Positions 30,464 to 36,838 of a stretch of DNA of 38,138 nt are shown one piece after another; within the stretch, counting starts at the first letter, position 1, and every line of letters begins with the position of its first letter. A program made the translations under genes and the position numbers. The DNA comes from a virus. The stretch is taken from positions 1 through 38,138 of IMG/VR virus record IMGVR_UViG_3300035660_000035. The stretch is one strand, 5' to 3'. The notes under the pieces were generated by a model, which worked only from the letters and a program-made list of their open reading frames with translations, did not search any database and had not been told where the DNA came from.

Positions 30464-30718
30464 TCAAGAACGCACAAAAAGAGAACAACCCGAATTTTCA
30501 CAGAAATGATTTATTAGTGGATGTCTACACACCTGGCAGACATCCACTTGAGTCCGTTTTGGGCGGCTTTCATTTGCCAGCCGAACCAACTCACCCAATT
30601 CGGCAATTTCTCCGAGGCCAGCCGTATAAAGGCCAGAAAGGGGTTCGATATCTTTGCCGTCCTTTCTGATAGTCGCAAAAGTCGCAAAACCTTTCTTTGT
30701 TATTGTCAATGTATACAC
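30464..30718 (-). CDS. Small zinc-finger protein
   Basis: An 84-residue protein with a beta-rich start (MYTLTITKKGFATFATIRKD) and a C-terminal Cys/His cluster, CQVCRHPLINHFCENSGC, which could bind one zinc. The start is GTG with GAGGAAAC just ahead. The coding sequence contains a perfect 11-bp inverted repeat (30516-30548) over the zinc motif. Function unknown. Confidence 0.7.
   Translation of the reverse strand: MYTLTITKKGFATFATIRKDGKDIEPLSGLYTAGLGEIAELGELVRLANESRPKRTQVDVCQVCRHPLINHFCENSGCSLFVRS
30516..30548. repeat. Perfect 11-bp inverted repeat inside a coding region
   Basis: AGTGGATGTCT (30516-30526) and AGACATCCACT (30538-30548) with an 11-bp centre. This is long enough to be a protein-binding site or an mRNA hairpin, and it overlaps the codons of the CxxC motif. 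Confidence 0.7.
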
Positions 30719-30761
30719 GTTTCCTCGTTTCTGTTGGTATCATTCATGGCTGTCTAGATCT

Positions 30762-31526
30762 TCACACAATCCAGCCGGCCCCGCGTACCGCCCGTTCCAG
30801 GTTTGCCACTCTCTCCTCGAGCGTTAGTTGTGCAGGCGGATGGACAACCGGCGTATCGTCATAACCCAACCAAGTCTTCAGATCCGCCACCGTGCCGGGG
30901 AAAAGATTGATGTCCATCGCCCGGCTCGATCCCGGTAGGATGATCCGGTCGCCACTGCACTGCCACATTTGTACCGGCCCAGGCGCTTTTTTTGCATTGA
31001 TCGGCGGCCATTTCAACGCAATGATCTTCATCCGCAGCTCGTCCCAGCCAATCGTGATACGGTTCGTTGGATACATGGCATACGGGTACTGCGCCCACCA
31101 GATGTCCGCTTTTGGCCACGGCGAAACCTCCGTCAGAAACCACTCACCGGTGTAGATTTGCGCCTTCCATGTCTGTTGGACCAGCTGCATGAAATAGGTG
31201 AGTTGCGCCCCATATTCGGTTGCCGAATAACCGCTTTTGTACACCTCCACGTCGATAGCAACCGCCGGGCAGTACCTTGGCATGTTCGCCGCCAGCCAAT
31301 CGTAGTTCTTCATGCCGGTGACCCACGGGTTGTAGACGAAATACGGCCAGCGCACGAACGCCTCCGCCTCCGCCCATTGTTTGGTAAAACCCTTGTCAAT
31401 GTGGTGCCCTCCGCTTATCTGGTTCAGCCGGATCACCAGTCCGCTCACGCCCCCTGCGAACAGCGCCGCCTCGTCTATGTCGAGCTGCCCTTCCCAGATA
31501 TCCAGCACCAGCGTATAAATGTTCAT
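30762..31526 (-). CDS. Endolysin, GH25 lysozyme family
   Basis: A 254-residue muramidase that cleaves host peptidoglycan for release. The GH25 barrel shows LDIWEGQLD (Asp9) and AVAIDVEVYKS (Asp92 and Glu94, the DxE catalytic pair), then the strands YTGEWFLTEVSPWPKADIWW and VQMWQCSGDRIILPG ending MDINLF. The C-terminal ~30 residues form a short coiled coil (LTLEERVANLERAVRGAG) rather than a known wall-binding domain. The ATG at 31526 has AGGAGGAGG 8 nt upstream. It overlaps the nuclease gene by 4 nt, so a lysis gene sits among early DNA-metabolism genes, an uncommon place. Confidence 0.9.
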   Translation of the reverse strand: MNIYTLVLDIWEGQLDIDEAALFAGGVSGLVIRLNQISGGHHIDKGFTKQWAEAEAFVRWPYFVYNPWVTGMKNYDWLAANMPRYCPAVAIDVEVYKSGYSATEYGAQLTYFMQLVQQTWKAQIYTGEWFLTEVSPWPKADIWWAQYPYAMYPTNRITIGWDELRMKIIALKWPPINAKKAPGPVQMWQCSGDRIILPGSSRAMDINLFPGTVADLKTWLGYDDTPVVHPPAQLTLEERVANLERAVRGAGWIV

Positions 31527-32149
31527 TGAGGAACCTCCTCCTTCGACTGGAAGCATCGCCCACAGGTGCAGGCCGGCTGTGCGCCGCCATCAATGGCCGC
31601 CAGGATATAACGTGCTTTCGCTTCCAGGATCTCCTGGCGGGAAGCATCGGGGTGGACATCCAGGAAGAACTCCCGGAACGTCTCAGTATCGACGTAGGCC
31701 AACACGGCATGTTTATATTCGCCATAGCGGAGGTACATCTGCACCTGGTCGTAATGTTCTGGCAGCGCCCGGCGATTACGCATCACCAGGTTGAAGTCCT
31801 CGTTGTTGATGCTCTTGATCTCCAGTAAGTCGCCGTCTGGCGTCTCCCCATCGGTATGGCCGCGGAAGCGGTTGTCGAAATCCGCCACGACCTCCTTCTG
31901 GGACCCGGGCTTGTAGACCCCGGCCTCTGCTAGGCGAATATGAGCGTCCTGCTCGAAGAGATAGCCCCGGTAGCAGCGCCGGGCGGTCTGTTCACCCATT
32001 TCAGTCCGGCGACCGAGCAGGCATTCCCGGTACAGGCGCAGCGGGCATTTGCCGATCCCACTCATGCCCAGGTATTTCCGGTCCGGCTCGAAGCCGGAGT
32101 GCTGCATCAGCCAGGCAATGGATTGGCGTTTGGCGATGATGGCATCCAT
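31523..32149 (-). CDS. Cas4/RecB-like PD-(D/E)XK exonuclease
   Basis: A 208-residue nuclease from the ATG at 32149. Motifs: LGMSGIGKCPLRLYRECLLG (entry Cys and basic helix), a RGYLFEQDAHIRL helix, the catalytic GHTDGETPDGDLLEIKSI (Asp and E-x-K), then HYDQVQMYLRYGEYKHAVLA (the QxxxY motif). A C-terminal CTCGRCF provides further Cys for an Fe-S or zinc site as in Cas4/AddB-type enzymes. It likely processes DNA ends in phage recombination or replication. It follows the ParB-like gene. No recombinase (annealing protein) is recognised next to it. Confidence 0.85.
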   Translation of the reverse strand: MDAIIAKRQSIAWLMQHSGFEPDRKYLGMSGIGKCPLRLYRECLLGRRTEMGEQTARRCYRGYLFEQDAHIRLAEAGVYKPGSQKEVVADFDNRFRGHTDGETPDGDLLEIKSINNEDFNLVMRNRRALPEHYDQVQMYLRYGEYKHAVLAYVDTETFREFFLDVHPDASRQEILEAKARYILAAIDGGAQPACTCGRCFQSKEEVPQ

Positions 32150-32150
32150 G

Positions 32151-33959
32151 TCAGCCCGCCTTCGTTTCTTTTGAAACGACCACGGTCTTCCCATCCAGGC
32201 CTTTGTACTCCTTCAGGCCTTTCAGGAAGGGCTGAGCCAGGTCCAACCAGTTGTCCGGGAGCTTGACGCCCCAGGTTTTCGCCACGCCCTGCAGATGCTT
32301 CGCCGTGGCCAACGGGCCATTTTTTTTCATCGGGAAATCTACAACGTAATCCAGCGCCTGGCCGGCTATCTTCTGCCTCAGCATCTCGAGCTTCTTCCCT
32401 TTGCCGGCCTTCTCGAATTCCTTATCCGGCTTTATCCGGAGCAGCGCCAGCAACGGCTCGACCTTGTCCATGCCGGCGAAGACCGGTGCAAAGATCGGCA
32501 CGGCCACCTTCTCGATGAAACTGACGCTGAGCTTCCGGTTCTCCCATTCGATATTGCTAAGCCGTTCCTGTTCTGCATCCCTGCTTTTCGTGGCGCTGCG
32601 ATCGTTCGCCTTCTTACGCTGCTCGATCAGCTTGTGGGCCGTCTTTCCGACAGCGATCGCCTGCACTGTGCAGCTATCGGTGAAGTCGTGCTTATTGCCA
32701 TACATGGAGGTTTTGTATTTCGCCTGCAGGCAGACCTCGCTACGTGCATCGAATAGCTTTTGGGCCCCGTTCTCATCCCTCCATTCCTTCTCGAGCGCAT
32801 AGGTTTCCTTCCCGTGCTCCTTTGGATCGTAGACCGTGATACTGAGTTCTTTCGATAGCCGCCGGAGCTCGGCCTGGCTCCAGGCCTTGACCTTGCGCTT
32901 GTGGCAGGCTGCGAAGGCGCAATAGTGCTGCTTGTCCATCCGGGCATAGAACGGGCAGGCCGTGCAGGCCGGCGGGTCGATCAAATGCATCAAGCGCTCG
33001 ACGTCGTTCTCTGGAGCGCCATCGGCAATCAGTTTCTGCGCAAGATCTGGCTTCCTGAGACAAAGTGCCTCGTTCCACTTCCTTAGTTTGGCACGTAACT
33101 CAGCCGTGAATTCCTGGCCGAGCGCCTTGGCTTCCTCGGCTTCACTGATCACGGGCAGCAGATCGTTCGGGAAGTTTTCTTTGCTGGTGGCCAGCGGCCA
33201 GAGCCCGACCCCTGCCTGCGGTGATTCTTGGTCTTTCCAGGAGGCCCACATCTCGACGCCTTCCGTGTTTCTTTTCAATTGGCTGTTGACGACCTCTTCG
33301 ATATCCGCATTCGGCTTGGAGAGCTGACTGGTCATCTCCTTCGCCGCTGCCTCGCCCGCCGCTCGCTGGACGGTGAGCAGCTTGCGCGCCGTCCCAACCG
33401 TCATCTCGCCGGCAGCCAATTTCTCCTGGGCCACCGGCGGCAGATCCAGCAAGCGCACCGTGCCGCGCACCGTGGCATCGTTTACGCCGAAGAATTCCCC
33501 GGCTTCTTTGGAGTTCTTGCCGAATTCATCCATGTAACGTTTCATCGCCGCAGCCTGCTCGACCGGGTTGAGGTCCTTGCGCTGAAAATTCTCGCTGATC
33601 GCCATCTCGAACATCTGCAGGTCGGTCAAATCCTGCACGTCGAGCGGCATTTCGAAGAATTTGCGGCCAGCAGCCAGCGCCTTGCGGACTGGCTCTATCA
33701 GCACCGGATGATTACCATCCAGTCCATGCTCATTCCCGATCTGGACATCTGCCAGCATCCTGAAAGCTTCCAGCCTTCGATGCCCGATGGATAACTGAAA
33801 CTTACCATCTACATTAGGGATGGGACGCCCGACCGGCACCTGCAAAAGCCCATCCCGTGCAATCGAGAACGCCAACTCCTCGATGCCGGCCGGATCATCA
33901 CTTTGGCGCGGCTGCCAGGGATTGGGCTCGATCTGATCGAGCTTGATGTTTTCGATCAT
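32151..33959 (-). CDS. ParB/Spo0J-like protein
   Basis: A 602-residue protein. The N-terminus is the ParB nucleotide-binding domain: IEPNPWQPRQ, GIEELAFSIARDGLLQVPVG, IGHRRLEAF (GHRR at 59-62, the CTP-binding motif) and ENFQRKDLNPVEQAAAMKRY. A helix-turn-helix follows (KEAGEFFGVNDATVRGTVRL). The remaining 400 residues are unlike chromosomal ParB and include a Cys/His cluster near 330-355 (ACTACPFYARMDKQHYCAFA, CHKRKVKAW). No ParA partner is seen, so simple plasmid-type partition is doubtful. Phage ParB-like proteins may act in replication or transcription. ATGA overlap with the gene upstream. Confidence 0.88.
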   Translation of the reverse strand: MIENIKLDQIEPNPWQPRQSDDPAGIEELAFSIARDGLLQVPVGRPIPNVDGKFQLSIGHRRLEAFRMLADVQIGNEHGLDGNHPVLIEPVRKALAAGRKFFEMPLDVQDLTDLQMFEMAISENFQRKDLNPVEQAAAMKRYMDEFGKNSKEAGEFFGVNDATVRGTVRLLDLPPVAQEKLAAGEMTVGTARKLLTVQRAAGEAAAKEMTSQLSKPNADIEEVVNSQLKRNTEGVEMWASWKDQESPQAGVGLWPLATSKENFPNDLLPVISEAEEAKALGQEFTAELRAKLRKWNEALCLRKPDLAQKLIADGAPENDVERLMHLIDPPACTACPFYARMDKQHYCAFAACHKRKVKAWSQAELRRLSKELSITVYDPKEHGKETYALEKEWRDENGAQKLFDARSEVCLQAKYKTSMYGNKHDFTDSCTVQAIAVGKTAHKLIEQRKKANDRSATKSRDAEQERLSNIEWENRKLSVSFIEKVAVPIFAPVFAGMDKVEPLLALLRIKPDKEFEKAGKGKKLEMLRQKIAGQALDYVVDFPMKKNGPLATAKHLQGVAKTWGVKLPDNWLDLAQPFLKGLKEYKGLDGKTVVVSKETKAG

Positions 33960-34435
33960 GCCGGCACCGCCTGTCGATCAGATGCTACGCATAATGAGTA
34001 TTTACCCAATCCATCTTCGATTACGATATATTCACCATTAATTGGATGGCTCAGGCGTGTGCCGGGCTCAATTTTGCCGGCTTTCAACATGCCGCCCAGC
34101 GCGCCGCCAGTAATTTGCTGATTTTCCCGCTCACCGGTCAGGAACGTGTAATATATGCACTTCCGCTCGATTTTTAGCTCCTTTTTTTCGGTTGGGTATT
34201 TTCGCTGAATTTGTTTAATTTTCTTCACTTTTTGTCCTTCTTCAACCAGAGAAGACTCATTACCGCCGAATAGCGCTTCCAGAGCTGCGGCCTGGCGTTC
34301 GTTCGTGACAACCAGGTCAAACGCCTCCGAGATTTCGATGCGGATCCCGCCGCAGGCCACCTCGAGGCCTGTGATCACCGCGTCCAGGTCATCTCGACTG
34401 ATCGGCGACTTGATGTGGATCGTTTTCTTGTTCAT
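33956..34435 (-). CDS. Unknown protein
   Basis: A 159-residue protein, alpha/beta in pattern: N-terminal KKTIHIKSPISRDDLDAVIT and GLEVACGGIRIEISEAFDLV, a basic centre (GQKVKKIKQIQRKYPTEKKE), then GERENQQITGGALGGMLKAG and GEYIVIEDGLGKYSLCVASD, a small beta barrel-like end. GGAAGG lies 7 nt before the ATG. It is coupled to the ParB-like gene by ATGA. No family recognised. Confidence 0.75.
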   Translation of the reverse strand: MNKKTIHIKSPISRDDLDAVITGLEVACGGIRIEISEAFDLVVTNERQAAALEALFGGNESSLVEEGQKVKKIKQIQRKYPTEKKELKIERKCIYYTFLTGERENQQITGGALGGMLKAGKIEPGTRLSHPINGEYIVIEDGLGKYSLCVASDRQAVPA

Positions 34436-34454
34436 GGTTTCCTTCCTTTTTTCC

Positions 34455-34841
34455 TTATGGTATCAGCGCAATTTGTGGACCGAACCGCTCTGTCCCACGC
34501 CGGCGCAGGTCTCTCGCCTTTTGTTCCATCAGCCTCGAGCGGCTCACGTATTCCCGGACAACGACCTCGATGTCCTCCATGCAGTCCGCCAGCCAGTAAC
34601 CGCCGCCTGTGCTGGAGCTGCAAACCAGGTCTGTTTCACGGATCGACTCGATGGCCTTGCGCAACGCCCGATCGTAGCGATTATTATTCGTCCGCCGCAA
34701 AGGCTCCGCCGCCTGGTAACCGAATACCCGGCTCACCAGGTCCCAGCGCCCGATCTTGTTGGCCATTCCCACGTGGCGCAGCAGGAGAATGCGCACCCGG
34801 CGGATGACCTCCTCCTGTGGATAGATGATCGTATCCATCAT
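34455..34841 (-). CDS. Winged-helix-like phage protein
   Basis: A 128-residue protein. EEVIRRVRILLLRHVGMANK and IGRWDLVSRVFGYQ form a helical start. DRALRKAIESIRETDLVCSS followed by STGGGYWLADCMEDIEVVVR is a pattern I know from phage proteins where a winged helix ends in 'S.xGGYxxAxxxED'. It is likely a DNA-binding early protein. AAGGAG is placed for the second of two adjacent ATGs (34838). Confidence 0.7.
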   Translation of the reverse strand: MMDTIIYPQEEVIRRVRILLLRHVGMANKIGRWDLVSRVFGYQAAEPLRRTNNNRYDRALRKAIESIRETDLVCSSSTGGGYWLADCMEDIEVVVREYVSRSRLMEQKARDLRRRGTERFGPQIALIP

Positions 34842-34881
34842 TTCTCCTTCTTCCTTCTGGCTCGAATGGACTTGCTTTAGG

Positions 34882-34954
34882 TAGCGGGAGGCAGATTCGA
34901 ACTGCCGACCTCCGGGTTATGGGCCCAGTGAGCTGACCTCTGCTCTATCCCGCA
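34882..34954 (-). tRNA. tRNA-Met (CAU), initiator type
   Basis: Cloverleaf on the - strand: acceptor TGCGGGA/TCCCGCT, in which positions 2-7 pair and 1-72 is a T-T mismatch. D-arm GAGC/GCTC gives an A11-U24 pair. The anticodon stem CTGGG/CCCGG has three successive G-C pairs next to loop CCCATAA. T-arm GGCAG/CTGCC with loop TTCGAAT, then A73 CC (the third base is T, not A). The unpaired 1-72, the GGG/CCC stem and A11-U24 are the classic marks of bacterial initiator tRNA, and most positions agree with E. coli tRNA-fMet as I remember it. It lies between early genes on the same strand. Confidence 0.9.
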
Positions 34955-34958
34955 TCGT

Positions 34959-35168
34959 TTACTTTCCCTTGATGCGCTCGATCTGTTTTGGGTTCAGGTC
35001 AAGATGGGGCGGCTGATAGTCGCCTCTTTGGTGGATCTCCGCGCCTGTCTTTCGACCGATTAGGTGCTGCGCACAGATTTGCTCTAATTCATGCAGTGTG
35101 TCCGCCGTCACGATAAACCAAACCTTTGTGCCGCTTTGTTTTGGGGAGGAGATGTGAATTGGCGTCAT
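34959..35168 (-). CDS. Unknown small protein
   Basis: A 69-residue protein: MTPIHISSPKQSGTKVWFIV, TADTLHELEQICAQHLIGRK, then a polar tail (DLNPKQIERIKGK). One copy of the dispersed DNA element (35053-35073) encodes its CAQHLIGR stretch. AAGG lies 10 nt before the ATG. No family recognised. Confidence 0.65.
   Translation of the reverse strand: MTPIHISSPKQSGTKVWFIVTADTLHELEQICAQHLIGRKTGAEIHQRGDYQPPHLDLNPKQIERIKGK
35053..35073 (-). repeat. Dispersed element, 21-bp copy (inverted)
   Basis: Exact reverse complement of 35971-35991 over 21 bp, and of 29813-29829 over 17 bp. It lies inside the 69-residue gene, read as QHLIG. Confidence 0.85.
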
Positions 35169-35173
35169 AGCTT

Positions 35174-35491
35174 TTATACCTTCATCCCTTTCGGCCTCGG
35201 CCCGGCCGGCGCATCCGCATCGCCAAAGGGATCTTCCCGTACTGCGAATAGGATCTTCATGGCCTGTTCCAGCCGTAATTGGTCTGCATCCAAGTTCATC
35301 TTGATATCCAGGATGACAGCCAGGGCGTTCAGCAGGTTATTCTCGGCGTTCTGCGGCAGCCGCTTCTTACCGGCTTCTAACTCTCTGCGCAGTTCCGCAT
35401 TCTCCTTGAGCAAATTACACACGCCGAAGTAAGCCGCGGTCAATAGAGCGCCGGCGATCATTCCAACGAGAAGAACCAGGAGTGTATCCAT
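35174..35491 (-). CDS. Membrane-anchored coiled-coil protein
   Basis: A 105-residue protein with an N-terminal membrane helix (MDTLLVLLVGMIAGALLTAA), a coiled coil (LLKENAELRRELEAGKKRLP) and a helical, acidic C-terminal part. The one-helix-plus-coil shape resembles spanin or Rz-like proteins in outline only, and there is no lipoprotein partner. Its ATG overlaps the stop of a 29-residue membrane peptide by one base. Confidence 0.65.
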   Translation of the reverse strand: MDTLLVLLVGMIAGALLTAAYFGVCNLLKENAELRRELEAGKKRLPQNAENNLLNALAVILDIKMNLDADQLRLEQAMKILFAVREDPFGDADAPAGPRPKGMKV

Positions 35492-35580
35492 CAGGGTTTC
35501 AACGCCAGGACCACCAAAATAATGATGCAGATGGCAAGCAGGATAAAAATAACTGTATAAAAAGCTGATTTTCTAGACAT
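35491..35580 (-). CDS. 29-residue single-helix membrane peptide
   Basis: MSRKSAFYTVIFILLAICII followed by ILVVLALKP: a basic start, one membrane helix and a short end. It overlaps the 3' end of the previous gene and its TGA overlaps the next ATG (TGATG), so it fits the operon closely. The ribosome site is weak. Function unknown. Confidence 0.5.
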   Translation of the reverse strand: MSRKSAFYTVIFILLAICIIILVVLALKP

Positions 35581-35785
35581 TTCGTGCTACTCTTAAATTA
35601 TGCCATCCGATTTGATGACCAGCCATTACCGGCGCTTCCTGCTCTTCGTATCTTTTCAAGAGCCTGAGCAGCATGATCGCGCCTGCGTCCCAGCACTCGA
35701 GCGCTGCGGCAGCCTTCGCAGGATCGGTGAATATGACTTGCCGGACCATCACATGCACGCCTGGCGTCTGCGTCTTATATCTCAC
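35573..35785 (-). CDS. Unknown small protein
   Basis: A 70-residue protein, here started at a GTG two bases after the previous stop: MRYKTQTPGVHVMVRQVIFT, DPAKAAAALECWDAGAIMLL, RLLKRYEEQEAPVMAGHQIG. It is mostly helical. The internal Met at residue 13 is an alternative start. No ribosome site is clear; reinitiation is likely. No family recognised. Confidence 0.55.
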   Translation of the reverse strand: MRYKTQTPGVHVMVRQVIFTDPAKAAAALECWDAGAIMLLRLLKRYEEQEAPVMAGHQIGWHNLRVARNV

Positions 35786-35787
35786 GG

Positions 35788-36204
35788 CTACTGGCCTTTA
35801 CCATGCACCGGGCAAAATGAGCAGTCGCCGATCTTCTCCAGGCAGCAGCATTGGGTGTCATCGGGATCGGGTGTAAGTGAATTGGGCTCTGGCCAGGCTA
35901 TCACCGGCGAGATAGCCGTAGGTCGAAGAGTCTCGGCCGGCTCATGCAAAGCTGCGTCGTCCTGAGCCTTTGCGCAGCACCTAATCGGTCGAAGGATTTC
36001 GCCCTTCTCGGCAACCGCATGGCCGGACGGATCGAAGCGCACCACTGCCTGGAAGTAATGGATTTCCTTTACTCTGACAAAATATTCGGCTTCCGCCACA
36101 AAAGGATTGCCCCATAGATCCCAGCCCTCGGCCAGATGTCGCGTCACCGCATCGTTCAGGCCTTCGTTGAAAGCGCATTCCAGGAGTTTATATTGATGTG
36201 CCAT
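35788..36204 (-). CDS. DUF1737-like protein with repeat-containing insert
   Basis: A 138-residue protein from the ATG at 36204 (AGGAGG 6 nt upstream). Residues 1-50 (MAHQYKLLECAFNEGLNDAV, TRHLAEGWDLWGNPFVAEAE) show the 'L..EL...V...L..GW...G.P' pattern of the DUF1737 family, usually a short stand-alone domain. Residues about 72-110 (EKGEILRPIRCCAKAQDDAA, LHEPAETLRPTAI) are encoded by a stretch holding a dispersed DNA element and look inserted. The Cys-rich end (DDTQCCCLEKIGDCSFCPVH) could bind metal. Confidence 0.65.
   Translation of the reverse strand: MAHQYKLLECAFNEGLNDAVTRHLAEGWDLWGNPFVAEAEYFVRVKEIHYFQAVVRFDPSGHAVAEKGEILRPIRCCAKAQDDAALHEPAETLRPTAISPVIAWPEPNSLTPDPDDTQCCCLEKIGDCSFCPVHGKGQ
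35971..35991 (+). repeat. Dispersed element, 21-bp copy
   Basis: TGCGCAGCACCTAATCGG with three further bases matching 35053-35073 in inverse orientation. It is flanked here by CCTGAGC on one side and TCGAAGGA on the other, which resembles the ends of a repeat common in some bacterial chromosomes (see findings). In the gene it encodes PIRCCAK. Confidence 0.8.
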
Positions 36205-36214
36205 CTTGTTCCTC

Positions 36215-36352
36215 CTATGACCCCATCCGCATGGCCAGCCAGAAGGCAAAGGCGCAACTGCCGATACATCCGGCCGCCAGGAGCGCCAGCACAAAATAGA
36301 TCACGCCCCAAGCCAATCGATTCTCTTGCTTATCTTCTGTGGTCAGTGCCAT
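36215..36352 (-). CDS. 45-residue membrane peptide
   Basis: MALTTEDKQENRLAWGVIYF, VLALLAAGCIGSCAFAFWLA, MRMGS: an acidic/polar start and one or two closely packed membrane helices. GGAG lies 7 nt before the ATG, and the stop overlaps the ribosome site of the next gene. Function unknown; it is a good operon member by spacing. Confidence 0.65.
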   Translation of the reverse strand: MALTTEDKQENRLAWGVIYFVLALLAAGCIGSCAFAFWLAMRMGS

Positions 36353-36365
36353 GAGAATTCTCCTT

Positions 36366-36488
36366 CTATCTTCCAATCAAGCAAATCAGCGCGTAGATCA
36401 ACAAAATGATTATTCCCCACAAACCCAACGATAGCGGCAAAGAATAGAAAAAGCATCTGCGGAGGTCTTTGTTCAAAAATAGTTTCAT
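36366..36488 (-). CDS. 40-residue membrane peptide
   Basis: MKLFLNKDLRRCFFYSLPLS, LGLWGIIILLIYALICLIGR: a basic start followed by one long hydrophobic helix. GGAGACATAAAC gives a good ribosome site at 8 nt. It is followed 13 nt on by the 45-residue membrane peptide gene. Function unknown. Confidence 0.65.
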   Translation of the reverse strand: MKLFLNKDLRRCFFYSLPLSLGLWGIIILLIYALICLIGR

Positions 36489-36505
36489 GTTTATGTCTCC
36501 TTCTC

Positions 36506-36838
36506 CTATCGCCACCAGGCTCTGGGGTGCTTGTTGGCTTTATAGGCTGATACCTGTCTTTTTCTTCTCGCCTCTTTTCGCATGGCTGGTGGTTGGATAC
36601 TGATAATATGAAAAATGCCTTTATTCCGCTTTGCCGCCCTGGTTGTGACATGGATATGCCGGCGCAGTCCTCTTTCCCCGGTATGCCCTGGCAAACTTCG
36701 CGCATCGAGATCCGCTGCTGGTCCATCCGGGGCCGCATGATCCTCTCGCGGGGAATGCCGGAAACCTCGCAGCAGCTTCTTAAAGAACCGGATCATCTTT
36801 GCCCATTGCGTCTTTATCATTGCGCCGATAATGTTCAT
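36506..36838 (-). CDS. Unknown basic protein
   Basis: A 110-residue protein beginning MNIIGAMIKTQWAKMIRFFK, KLLRGFRHSPRED, with GGAG 7 nt before the ATG and ATGA overlap with the nucleotidyltransferase gene. The remainder is Arg/His/Lys-rich (GLRRHIHVTTRAAKRNKGIF, ARRKRQVSAYKANK) and may be disordered. A second frame in the same stretch (from an ATG at 36738, AGAGG ahead: MRPRMDQQRISMREVCQGIP, GKEDCAGISMSQPGRQ) also looks protein-like, so either the two overlap or only one is real. Confidence 0.5.
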   Translation of the reverse strand: MNIIGAMIKTQWAKMIRFFKKLLRGFRHSPREDHAAPDGPAADLDARSLPGHTGERGLRRHIHVTTRAAKRNKGIFHIISIQPPAMRKEARRKRQVSAYKANKHPRAWWR

